Part shown: piece by piece, positions 48,687 to 56,164 of the stretch
How the letters are laid out: each line of letters begins with the position of its first letter
Position numbering within the stretch: position 1 is the stretch's first letter
Source of the DNA: Bacteroidota bacterium
GTDB lineage: Bacteria > Bacteroidota > Bacteroidia > Bacteroidales > B39-G9
DNA: 64,000 nucleotides
Direction: 5' to 3'
NCBI GenBank assembly: GCA_015222055.1
Contig: JADFUR010000060.1
Location: 1-64,000 of the forward strand
Notes under the pieces: generated by a model
Seen by the model: the letters and a program-made list of their open reading frames with translations, nothing else
What the model was told of the DNA's origin: nothing
Database searches by the model: none
Program-made: the position numbers and the translations under genes

Positions 48687-49316
48687 ATGTCATATAAGAA
48701 TAAGAAAAAGGAAGTCGCATATTTTATTAGGCGTCTTTATGCTCAAAAATTAACAACTTGTCTTGGAGGAAATATTAGCTTTAAAGCTGATGATAATAAT
48801 GTTTTAATTACACCGTCACAATTAGATAAAGCTATACTGAAATCTAATCAAATAGGAGTTGTAACTATTGAAGGAGAAAATTTAACTCCAAAATATAAAT
48901 TGAGTATGGAAACAGGAATGCATCTGTCAATTTATAAAAAACGTAAGGATGTGAAGGCAATTATTCACGCACATTCAACTTTTGCAACAAGTTTTGCAGC
49001 GATGCAAAAAGACATTAACAACAACCTTACAGGTGAAACAAGAGCAATAATAGGCAATATAGTTGCTGCACCATATGCTTTAATGGGAAGTGAAGAGTTA
49101 GCGAAAATTGTTTCTGATAAGAGTGTTGATGCTAATGTAATATTAATGGAAAATCACGGAATTATTGCATTTGGAAATACACTTTTAGAAGCTTTTAACA
49201 GAATTGAAGTTTTAGAATCTGCTGCAAAAATGACAATTGTAACAGAATTAATGAAAAGTAAAAAAGAATTATCGGATAAAGATTTAAATGTGTTGGATCA
49301 TTTTCTTGATGATTGA
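48687..49316 (+). CDS. Class II aldolase family protein
   Basis: 209 residues. Zinc-dependent class II aldolase/adducin fold: GGNISFKADDNNVLITPSQL, catalytic Glu region METGMHLSIYKKR, zinc histidines in IIHAHSTFATSFAA and ILMENHGIIAFG. By context (8 bp after mtnA) it could be the 5-methylthioribulose/5-deoxyribulose-1-phosphate aldolase of the DHAP shunt, releasing DHAP and (methylthio)acetaldehyde, or MtnB dehydratase of the same fold. The pattern favours an aldolase, but this is not certain from sequence alone. Confidence 0.85.
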   Translation: MSYKNKKKEVAYFIRRLYAQKLTTCLGGNISFKADDNNVLITPSQLDKAILKSNQIGVVTIEGENLTPKYKLSMETGMHLSIYKKRKDVKAIIHAHSTFATSFAAMQKDINNNLTGETRAIIGNIVAAPYALMGSEELAKIVSDKSVDANVILMENHGIIAFGNTLLEAFNRIEVLESAAKMTIVTELMKSKKELSDKDLNVLDHFLDD

Positions 49317-49334
49317 TGATTATTATATAAAATA

Positions 49335-49471
49335 TGAATCCGCTTCGAAAAGCAGCTAAGTGGTTAACTTTTTAAAAAAATTGCAAGCTGTAAATATGTA
49401 CATCAGCTTGTTATAAATCCGCTAAGCGACTATAAATTAACAACTTTTGTTTTCGGAGTAGTCTCAAATAT
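49335..49471. repeat. Degenerate repeat E, copy 1, upstream of the C-S lyase gene
   Basis: Starts TGAATCCGCTTCGAAAAGC, has TAAGTGGTTAA, GCAAGCTGTAAAT, and ends TTTTCGGAGTAGTCTC. The same words in the same order occur at 50714-50810, after the C-S lyase gene. Copy 1 has ~40 extra bases. Confidence 0.6.
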
Positions 49472-49493
49472 TGAAAGTTAAAAAATTTAGACT

Positions 49494-50672
49494 ATGAAAT
49501 TTAATTTTGATAAGATTGTTAACCGAGAAGGTACAAATACAGTAAAATATGATTTAAGAAGATTGTTTTTTGGCACAAATGATGTAATACCAATGTGGGT
49601 AGCAGATATGGAATTTGAAGCACCTCCTTGCGTTACAGAGGCTTTAATAAAAAGAGCTCAACATAAAATTTATGGTTACACACTAAAACCCGAATCTTAT
49701 TTCCAATCAATAATTAATTGGCTACAAAAAAGACATGATTGGGATATTAAAAAAGAATGGATATCGTCAAGTCCGGGAGTTGTATCTGCAGTAACAATGT
49801 CGGTTATGGCTTACACTAATCCTGGTGATAAAATTATTGTTCAAACACCCGTTTATTTCCCTTTTTTTTCGAGTATTACTAATTCCGGTAGAGTGCTCGT
49901 AAACAATCAACTTCAGTTATTAAACGGTAAGTATGAAATTGATTTTGATGATTTAGAAAAGAAAATAAATAATGATGCAAAAATGCTTGTTCTTTGCAGT
50001 CCTCACAATCCGGGAGGAAGAGTATGGACTAAACAAGAGTTGCAAAGGATAGGGGAGTTGTGTGTTAAAAATAATGTAGTTATAGTTTCTGACGAGATAC
50101 ATTCTGATTTAATATTAAGAGATTATAAGCATATACCAATTGCATCAATATCTAAGCAAATTTCAGATATTACAATTACTTTAATTGCACCCAGCAAAAC
50201 ATTTAATGTTGCGGGTTTGTCAACCTCAGTTGCAATATGTTCGAGTAAAGAATTGATGAAAAAGTATAATGATATTTTAGATACAAATCACATAGGATTT
50301 GGAAATATTTTTGGACTCGAGGCATTAGAAGCTGCCTATACTTATGGTGAAGAGTGGCTTGAGCAGTTAATTGATTATGTTCAAGACAATATAAATTTTG
50401 CATATAATTTTGTTGCTAAAAATATGCCTAAAATAAAGGTGGTTAAACCAGAGGCAACTTTTTTAATTTGGTTTGATTGCAGAAATTTAAATTTAAACGA
50501 CGAAGAGCTAACTAAATTCTTTGTTAATGAAGCAAAAGTAGGCTTAAATGTTGGAAACACTTTTGGTAAAGGGGGGGAAGGGTTTATGCGGATGAATGTA
50601 GCTTGCCCACAATCGCTTTTATTACAAGGTTTAGAACGTATTAAAGTAGCTTATGATTCTAGGTTCGAGTAA
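49494..50672 (+). CDS. patB: PatB/MalY-type cystathionine beta-lyase (PLP)
   Basis: 392 residues. Fold-type I aminotransferase-like enzyme. PMWVADMEFEAPPCV start motif, YGYTLKPESYFQSIINWLQK, CSPHNPGGRVW, SDEIHSDLIL, PLP lysine in APSKTFNVAGLSTS, and the C-terminal carboxylate-binding Arg region FMRMNVACPQ. Likely cleaves C-S bonds (cystathionine, cysteine conjugates). Upstream mtnA/aldolase genes also concern sulfur compounds, but the 177-bp gap with a repeat argues for a separate transcript. It ends before a good terminator. Confidence 0.9.
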   Translation: MKFNFDKIVNREGTNTVKYDLRRLFFGTNDVIPMWVADMEFEAPPCVTEALIKRAQHKIYGYTLKPESYFQSIINWLQKRHDWDIKKEWISSSPGVVSAVTMSVMAYTNPGDKIIVQTPVYFPFFSSITNSGRVLVNNQLQLLNGKYEIDFDDLEKKINNDAKMLVLCSPHNPGGRVWTKQELQRIGELCVKNNVVIVSDEIHSDLILRDYKHIPIASISKQISDITITLIAPSKTFNVAGLSTSVAICSSKELMKKYNDILDTNHIGFGNIFGLEALEAAYTYGEEWLEQLIDYVQDNINFAYNFVAKNMPKIKVVKPEATFLIWFDCRNLNLNDEELTKFFVNEAKVGLNVGNTFGKGGEGFMRMNVACPQSLLLQGLERIKVAYDSRFE

Positions 50673-50713
50673 ATCGCCTCAATTTTTTATATTATTCTAA
50701 ATGATTTAACCAA

Positions 50714-50810
50714 TGAATCCACTCTGAAAAGCCGGTAAGCGGTTAATTTTACCAAAAGACAGAAAGCTATAAATGGATATCTTTAGTTTTTGGATTAGTC
50801 TCTCCAATAA
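50714..50810. repeat. Degenerate repeat E, copy 2, downstream of the C-S lyase gene
   Basis: TGAATCCACTCTGAAAAGCC, TAAGCGGTTAA, AAAGCTATAAATGGATATC and TTTTTGGATTAGTCTC line up with copy 1 at 49335-49471, in the same orientation. Confidence 0.6.
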
Positions 50811-50837
50811 AATTATTTATGATTAAAATATTGTTGA

Positions 50838-50871
50838 TTAGCTGTTTAAACTTAAACAGCTAATTTTTTTT
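50838..50871 (+). terminator. Intrinsic terminator
   Basis: TTAGCTGTTTAA (50838-50849) and TTAAACAGCTAA (50852-50863) are exact 12-bp arms with a 2-base loop, followed by eight T. It sits between the C-S lyase gene and the membrane protein gene at 50945. Confidence 0.88.
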
Positions 50872-50904
50872 ATAAAATTGTTAGGTTTATAATATAAACT
50901 ACTT

Positions 50905-50912
50905 TATATTTG
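50905..50912 (+). promoter_or_regulatory. Candidate -7 element for the gene at 50945
   Basis: TATATTTG matches TAnnTTTG, 32 bp before the ATG. The nearest upstream TTG (50878-50880) gives a spacer of 24 bp, slightly long. Confidence 0.5.
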
Positions 50913-50944
50913 TGACATGTTCATAAATTAAAAATTTTAAAAAA

Positions 50945-51529
50945 ATGGAAAATAACGAAAAAAAATTTAATCCAGAAGAAAGCCTCAAGTTAATTGATGA
51001 CATGATTACCACTGCTAAAGGTAATATTAAAGATGGAAGTTTTTATTTTTTACTTTGGGCATGGATTGTAATTGCTGGTAGTTTAGGGCATTATATTTTA
51101 CTTAAATTCACAACTTTCGAACATCCTTATATTGCGTGGTCGGTTATTTTTGTAGGAATTATTTTATCGATGGTACATGGGTTTATGCAAAGTAAAAGAG
51201 ACAAAGTTACTTCACATATTGAGAAAGTATATGTCTTTATATGGTTTGCTTTTTTAATTAGTTATTTTATTATTGGTTTTTTCTCGAGTAAAATTAATTA
51301 TCAAATCACACCTATTGTATTTATTCTGAGTGCTAATGCTACATTTTTATCTGGGATTATTATCAAATTTAAACCCCTTATTTTTGGTGGAATTTTTATG
51401 TGGGTAGCTGCAATTATTACATTTTTTTTAAGTCCTGAAAACCAATTGTTATCAATTCCTATAATTGTTACTTTTGGATATTTAATTCCCGGTTATATTC
51501 TAAGATGTAAAGAAAAAAAAGATGTATAA
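50945..51529 (+). CDS. Six-helix integral membrane protein, unknown
   Basis: 194 residues. A ~30-residue cytoplasmic-looking start (NPEESLKLIDDMITTAKGNI) followed by about six membrane segments (YFLLWAWIVIAGSLGHYIL, SVIFVGIILSMVHGFM, VFIWFAFLISYFIIGFF and three more) and a basic end (RCKEKKDV). I do not recognise a named family. It overlaps the next gene, a winged-helix regulator, by 8 bp. That pairing is one I have seen in Bacteroidota and suggests the regulator controls or senses through it. Confidence 0.7.
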   Translation: MENNEKKFNPEESLKLIDDMITTAKGNIKDGSFYFLLWAWIVIAGSLGHYILLKFTTFEHPYIAWSVIFVGIILSMVHGFMQSKRDKVTSHIEKVYVFIWFAFLISYFIIGFFSSKINYQITPIVFILSANATFLSGIIIKFKPLIFGGIFMWVAAIITFFLSPENQLLSIPIIVTFGYLIPGYILRCKEKKDV

Positions 51530-51812
51530 AAAGTTAAATCCAATATTACACTCCCAATTGCGATTAGCTGTTATTTCTTTGCTTATGAATGTAAAAGATG
51601 CTGATTTTACATATATAAAGGAAAAGACAGGAGCTACTTCAGGAAATTTAAGTGTACAAATTGAGAAACTTTCTGAAGCCAATTATATTTCAGTAAATAA
51701 ATTTTTTAAAGGGAAAAAACCAAAAACTGTATGTAAGATTACAAAAAATGGCATTGCTGCTTTTGAAGAATATGTAAATAATCTGAAAAATTATTTGGGG
51801 ATAAGTGAGTAA
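51522..51812 (+). CDS. Winged-helix transcriptional regulator (MarR/ArsR-like)
   Basis: 96 residues. A single winged-helix domain: LNPILHSQLRLAVISLLMNV, DFTYIKEKTGATSGNLSVQI (recognition helix region), then the wing KFFKGKKPKTVCKITKNGIA. The pattern fits the HTH_34 family. Start overlaps the end of the membrane protein gene, so the two are translationally coupled. Target unknown; self-regulation of this operon is likely but not shown. Confidence 0.82.
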   Translation: MYKKLNPILHSQLRLAVISLLMNVKDADFTYIKEKTGATSGNLSVQIEKLSEANYISVNKFFKGKKPKTVCKITKNGIAAFEEYVNNLKNYLGISE

Positions 51813-51845
51813 GCGAAGTTAAACTGTTTATAATAATTAAATAAT

Positions 51846-52454
51846 ATGAAAAAAATAATTATTTTTTTTGGAGTAATATTAGCATTAGGGGCAAAAGCCC
51901 AAGACAATGGTTACAAAAGTTTGTTTGGAAATAATTTTAACGTTAGTGGATTTGGCGGACCAAGCATGATGCTCACTAACGTTAGTGGAGAATTTGCATA
52001 CATGATGGGAGGTGGAGGAGCAGTGTTGTTGAATAAAACGTTTTTCATTGGTGGTTATGGATATCGGTTGATAAATAGGATTGAACCAAATTTGAATGAT
52101 GTTGTTTTTCCACAACAAATTGGAGGACAATATTTACAAGAAAATAGTATTGATTTTGATTTTGGTGGTATATGGACTGGTATTATTATTAAAGGAAATA
52201 AAGCTATTCATCCTATTGTGAGTTGTCAGTTTGGTTGGGGAAATTTGTCTTTAAATAATGATTATGCAAATATTGATGACCCTGTGTTTGTGATAAATCC
52301 AATAATTGAGATTGAAGCTAATATTACTCGATTTTTTAGAATGTCGATTGGTGGTAATTACAGGATTGTTCAGGATGTTAATTTTGGGGAATACAAAAAC
52401 AGCGATTTTTCCGGAGCAGGATTGTTTTTTGGATTTAAATTCGGATGGTTTTAA
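51846..52454 (+). CDS. Secreted, probable outer-membrane beta-barrel protein
   Basis: 202 residues. Signal peptide ~1-18 ending GAKAQ. Alternating beta-strand patterns rich in Gly and aromatics, ending FKFGWF with the terminal Phe typical of outer-membrane barrels. Predicted small barrel of about eight to ten strands. A repeated NVSG word occurs near residues 32 and 45. 33 bp after the winged-helix gene, so probably the third gene of that operon. No family name recognised. Confidence 0.65.
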   Translation: MKKIIIFFGVILALGAKAQDNGYKSLFGNNFNVSGFGGPSMMLTNVSGEFAYMMGGGGAVLLNKTFFIGGYGYRLINRIEPNLNDVVFPQQIGGQYLQENSIDFDFGGIWTGIIIKGNKAIHPIVSCQFGWGNLSLNNDYANIDDPVFVINPIIEIEANITRFFRMSIGGNYRIVQDVNFGEYKNSDFSGAGLFFGFKFGWF

Positions 52455-52643
52455 ACTCTTTTGTTCGTTTATTTATACTAAAAATCATTGCTCCAAAAAA
52501 TTCACATTTACAGTTTTTAATACGATTGTTATGCACAATTTTATGAGAATTATTTCAATTTAACATGATAAAAATTTATACTAATCAGCAACTGGTAAGT
52601 AATAATAAATTTTAACATTAATCAGAATTTAAAAATTTTAACA

Positions 52644-53417
52644 ATGGAAGAACAAGCAAATAAATTAGAAAGAGTAACAAGAAAATGGTGGTTCTTTGCA
52701 ATTCTAATAGTTGCACAGTTTATGGTTATGCCTTTTTCAAGCCGAAATTTTGACTTTACTAAAATTGGAAGCATCATCAGTACTACGCTTAGCAATTCGT
52801 TTGTGGTAGAAATGCATGACTATTATCTTTGTTTTCAGCTTTTTGCAATCATTACATTGGTGCTACTATTCGTATTGAAAAATAAATTTTCTAAGTTATT
52901 TAATATCTATGTTTTTTTAAGTTATATAGCTTTTGCCATATTACAAAATGTTGCGGTGACAGAAAATTATGGACTTAGCGTCGTTACAATTAATATCTTG
53001 ATGTTTTTATTTGTTGCATACGCTTGGCTGAAAGAAGTGTTAAAACCTGAAAACGATTATACTTTTAGCAACTTAAATTGGAAAGAAAGTTGGTTGATAC
53101 CTTTAGCATTTATAGCATTTTGGGCACCATTGAGCTATGGTGTATTTGATTTTAAACCAATGCATTTATTATATAGTGGATCAAGTTTAGCATTTTGTTT
53201 AATGACCCCTGTGTTTTTGACCATAATGACATTCAATATACCGAAAATCAACATAATAACATATAGGATTACAGCAATAATTGGAGTAATTATTGGTTTT
53301 TACAATATGATGAATTTTCAAAATCCTAAAATGATAAATGTAGCAATTCTTCACTTTCCATTACTTTTTATTTCAATTTATGCTTTGATAAAAAGCTATA
53401 AAATAAAGAATAAATAA
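52644..53417 (+). CDS. Eight-helix integral membrane protein, unknown
   Basis: 257 residues. About eight membrane segments spread evenly, beginning WWFFAILIVAQFMVMPF and ending VAILHFPLLFISIYALI. Short basic ends. No conserved polar motif that would suggest a transporter or enzyme. Not recognised. 189 bp after the barrel protein gene, so co-transcription is uncertain. Ends before a strong hairpin. Confidence 0.6.
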   Translation: MEEQANKLERVTRKWWFFAILIVAQFMVMPFSSRNFDFTKIGSIISTTLSNSFVVEMHDYYLCFQLFAIITLVLLFVLKNKFSKLFNIYVFLSYIAFAILQNVAVTENYGLSVVTINILMFLFVAYAWLKEVLKPENDYTFSNLNWKESWLIPLAFIAFWAPLSYGVFDFKPMHLLYSGSSLAFCLMTPVFLTIMTFNIPKINIITYRITAIIGVIIGFYNMMNFQNPKMINVAILHFPLLFISIYALIKSYKIKNK

Positions 53418-53437
53418 AATTAGTAAAAAATAACGGA

Positions 53438-53492
53438 GCAAACGCAAAATTCATTAATTTGATTTATTCAAATTATTGGATTTTGCGTTTGC
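53438..53492. terminator. Long hairpin between convergent genes
   Basis: GCAAACGCAAAAT (53438-53450) and ATTTTGCGTTTGC (53480-53492) are exact 13-bp arms. The 29-base loop itself folds (AATTTGA / TCAAATT). It separates the membrane protein gene (plus) from the AMMECR1 gene (minus) and can serve both. Confidence 0.75.
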
Positions 53493-53536
53493 TTCTCTTT
53501 TCACTTTCAACTTATCCTCACAACTTCACATCATTT

Positions 53537-54097
53537 TCACTCATGAAAAACAATTGCTTCATAAATATAAATATCAGCATCTTTCCATCCGTCCCAACCA
53601 ATACCGGCTTTGTCACGAGCACAATGTCCTAAAAATTCTTTTTTAGTCCAGTTAGTTTCGTTAGCTACTTGAGGCAAAAAAGTGCCTGAAGAGTTTTCTT
53701 TTTTGATATAAATTCCATCTCTACCTAAATTAATTTCGTCAATGGAATTAATTTTTTTCATAGGACTTAAAACGGAAATTTCAATTCTTAAATTATCAAT
53801 TTCGTTTGGGCTGATTTTGTTAAAACGATAGTCTTGTGTAGATGAAGCAATAGTCATTTGTTGCACAATTTTGTGTAGAGGACTACTAGGATTAAACCGC
53901 CCTATACACCCTCTTAAAACTCCTCTTTGGGTTAGCGTAACGAAAGCTCCGCAGTTGCTCAATAGTATTTCTGAAAAATTTGAAATGTCAATATCAGGAA
54001 TATTGTTTTCATTTATATATTGTTCAATAGTTATTCGAGCAATATGCAACAAGTCTTTTTTATCTTTTTCGCTAAGTTTGAATTTATTATTTTCCAT
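53537..54097 (-). CDS. AMMECR1 domain protein (AmmeMemoRadiSam system A-like)
   Basis: 186 residues from ATG at 54095-54097; the longer frame to 54157 runs into a palindromic repeat and is unlikely to be coding. AMMECR1 hallmarks: CGAFVTLTQRGVLRGCIGRF (~50-70), SSTQDYRFNKIS, LRIEISVLSPM, FLPQVANETNWTKKEFLGH. Function unknown; often encoded with Memo-like and radical-SAM genes, which are absent here. Confidence 0.88.
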   Translation of the reverse strand: MENNKFKLSEKDKKDLLHIARITIEQYINENNIPDIDISNFSEILLSNCGAFVTLTQRGVLRGCIGRFNPSSPLHKIVQQMTIASSTQDYRFNKISPNEIDNLRIEISVLSPMKKINSIDEINLGRDGIYIKKENSSGTFLPQVANETNWTKKEFLGHCARDKAGIGWDGWKDADIYIYEAIVFHE

Positions 54098-54140
54098 TTT
54101 TTTTGGTCTTGTGAGCCAATTATTATTGGAACAACCCCTG

Positions 54141-54214
54141 CTCTTTCGGATTTGCAATCCGAAAGCTTATAAACCCAATCAACACAGAATTTTCAGATTG
54201 CAAATTCGAAAGAG
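54141..54214. repeat. Palindromic repeat pair upstream of the AMMECR1 gene
   Basis: CTTTCGGATT (54143-54152) and AATCCGAAAG (54156-54165) form a perfect 10-bp stem. A near inverse copy, GATTGCAAATTCGAAAGAG (54196-54214), pairs with 54141-54159 (18 of 19). This gives alternative nested hairpins between the AMMECR1 gene and the TPR operon end. Confidence 0.65.
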
Positions 54215-54242
54215 CGAATCCCTATAAAAAAATTGATATTTT

Positions 54243-54866
54243 TTATTTTATAAGAGACAATCCTTCAAGAGCTGATTTATCATCTTGTGAGATTAGCAAC
54301 ACTTTATTAAATAAAATTTTTGCTTCTCTCATTTTACCTGTTTGAAAATTTGCCCAGGCATACATAAGTAAACCATCGTAGTTGAATGGATATAGATTTA
54401 CAACTTTTTTAAAATATTTTAGAGATTTTGCATAATCTTTTCTGCCATAATAAATAAGTCCTAATCTGTAATTAGCTGTTGTGTTATTTGGAGAATTAGT
54501 TATTATTTGCTCATATAAATTTTTTACTTCATCCCATTTTCCCAATGCTGCTTTTGGTAATACTAATCCAAATTTTGCTTCTTCAGAGTATGGCATTAGT
54601 TTAATTGCACGGTTGTAGTAAACAGAAGATTCTGCAAAATTTCCTGTTTGATAGTTTAACCATCCTAAACGCAGGTTAATTTCATAAGAGTTTTCATCGT
54701 AAATATTTTTTATGGTTTTTATAGAATTAGTGTAATCGCCTTTTTTTTCCATGTTAAGGCTCTTGTTAAAATTTGTTTTAAGCAAGTCGAAATTTTGAGC
54801 AAAAAGACCTAAGCTCATAAGACAAAAAACAAATGTAATTGCTAAAGATTTTTTTAAAAGTACCAT
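54243..54866 (-). CDS. Secreted TPR protein, last gene of the PqqD/ATP-grasp operon
   Basis: 207 residues. Signal peptide ~1-24 (LAITFVFCLMSLGLFAQ). About five tetratricopeptide repeats (LRLGWLNYQTGNFAESSVYY, YRLGLIYYGRKDYAKSLKYF, LMYAWANFQTGKMREAKILF). Probably periplasmic scaffold or partner of the outer-membrane protein whose gene it overlaps by 13 bp. No enzyme motif. Confidence 0.85.
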   Translation of the reverse strand: MVLLKKSLAITFVFCLMSLGLFAQNFDLLKTNFNKSLNMEKKGDYTNSIKTIKNIYDENSYEINLRLGWLNYQTGNFAESSVYYNRAIKLMPYSEEAKFGLVLPKAALGKWDEVKNLYEQIITNSPNNTTANYRLGLIYYGRKDYAKSLKYFKKVVNLYPFNYDGLLMYAWANFQTGKMREAKILFNKVLLISQDDKSALEGLSLIK

Positions 54867-56164
54867 TTTATTCCTCCTGTTATTGAATTATTAATATATT
54901 TAATATCATTGTATTCTCCATTAATTGAATACGTATTTGTGTAAGATGATTGTTGAAAAATTGCGAATATTTGCATCTTACCTTTATTTAAAGAAAGATA
55001 GAAAGTTGATCCAAAAATGTTGTTCAATTTGTCAATAGAATTATTAATTACAAGAGCATCATTGTAAATGAAATTATATATTCCATTTCCCACAAAAATA
55101 AAAGGTTCTATTGTTAATGATTTAAAAGGGACAAATCCCAAGTTCCCTTTTATTATATATTTGGAGGTGTTAACATTATCTTTTGTTGCATATTGATAAA
55201 ACCCTTGAGTACCAAAGTAAAATTTTGTATTGGCAAAAGGATAGTAATATAATGATAATGAAGGTTGAATTTGAGTGCCTGAATTTAGGTTTGACAAAGA
55301 TGCGGACAGTTTTATATCAAAAAGGGAAATGTTTTTTGAAAAAGCTCCAAAGAAAACCAGATTGTTTGTTTTTAAGTTATATAGCAAATTAACATTTTTT
55401 CCGCCATGGTTTGATGAAATTATGTCTTCAGCCTTAATATTTGTATTAACAGAATGCAACCCCAGGCTTAAGTTACTACCTTTTGCTACATGCCAATTAC
55501 AATTAATATAGTATTGAAACATATTAACATTTTCAGTAAATTCATCTACGCTGTAGTTTTGTGAGTAAATATCATTAGTGGCATTTATGTAACTAAAAGC
55601 GTGAAAAACTTTGAGTTTGTTTTTAGACAAATGAGTTAGATTAACACTAAAATAGTTAAACGAGTTTGATACTGTCTGTTCAAGATTATCTATAATTTTT
55701 AAATCTGCCTTATAATTCTCATAAAGATTTGTTTTATATTCTGTTCCAATTCCATTGACAAATGAATTTTCGTTATAAAATTTTAATTTTTGTTTAAGAT
55801 TAGGTGTAAAACTATGAGAAAGAATTCGAGCATCTTCTGTTCTTCCGGAAAACACATATGCATAATATAAATATTCTAATGCAATATTATCGTTCGGCGT
55901 TTCACTCACAACTTTTTCGAAGAAAGGTATTGACTTGCGATAATTTTTTAACTCATAATAAGCAATACCCATACGATATTGTAGATAATAGAAATCGACA
56001 TTGCTTTTTAATGAATTATTGCCATATTTTATAAGTTCTTTCCAATTATTTTGTTGATATAAGAGAAAAGATTTATTGTTGACACTAGTATAATTATATA
56101 TTTCCTGTGATTTCACAGTGCTAATAAATGTTACTAATAAAAGAGAAAAAATTAATTTATACAT
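54854..56164 (-). CDS. TPR plus outer-membrane beta-barrel protein
   Basis: 436 residues. Signal peptide ~1-19. Residues ~35-130 carry TPR-like helices (YYLQYRMGIAYYELKNYRKS, LEYLYYAYVFSGRTEDAR). From ~150 to the end the sequence alternates in strands and ends GGIKWYF with a terminal Phe, as in outer-membrane barrels (about a dozen strands). It resembles the TPR-YaiO-like arrangement of Bacteroidota, but I cannot confirm the family. Overlaps both neighbouring genes by 13 bp, so it is expressed with the M23 fusion upstream and TPR gene downstream. Confidence 0.7.
   Translation of the reverse strand: MYKLIFSLLLVTFISTVKSQEIYNYTSVNNKSFLLYQQNNWKELIKYGNNSLKSNVDFYYLQYRMGIAYYELKNYRKSIPFFEKVVSETPNDNIALEYLYYAYVFSGRTEDARILSHSFTPNLKQKLKFYNENSFVNGIGTEYKTNLYENYKADLKIIDNLEQTVSNSFNYFSVNLTHLSKNKLKVFHAFSYINATNDIYSQNYSVDEFTENVNMFQYYINCNWHVAKGSNLSLGLHSVNTNIKAEDIISSNHGGKNVNLLYNLKTNNLVFFGAFSKNISLFDIKLSASLSNLNSGTQIQPSLSLYYYPFANTKFYFGTQGFYQYATKDNVNTSKYIIKGNLGFVPFKSLTIEPFIFVGNGIYNFIYNDALVINNSIDKLNNIFGSTFYLSLNKGKMQIFAIFQQSSYTNTYSINGEYNDIKYINNSITGGIKWYF

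Noticed and set aside
49320-49493. SAM-type riboswitch before the C-S lyase gene
   Set aside because: The stretch matches a second copy after the gene and shows no recognisable SAM riboswitch core.
54098-54157. Longer N-terminus of the AMMECR1 protein
   Set aside because: The extra 20 codons run into a palindromic intergenic repeat; the internal ATG gives a normal N-terminus.
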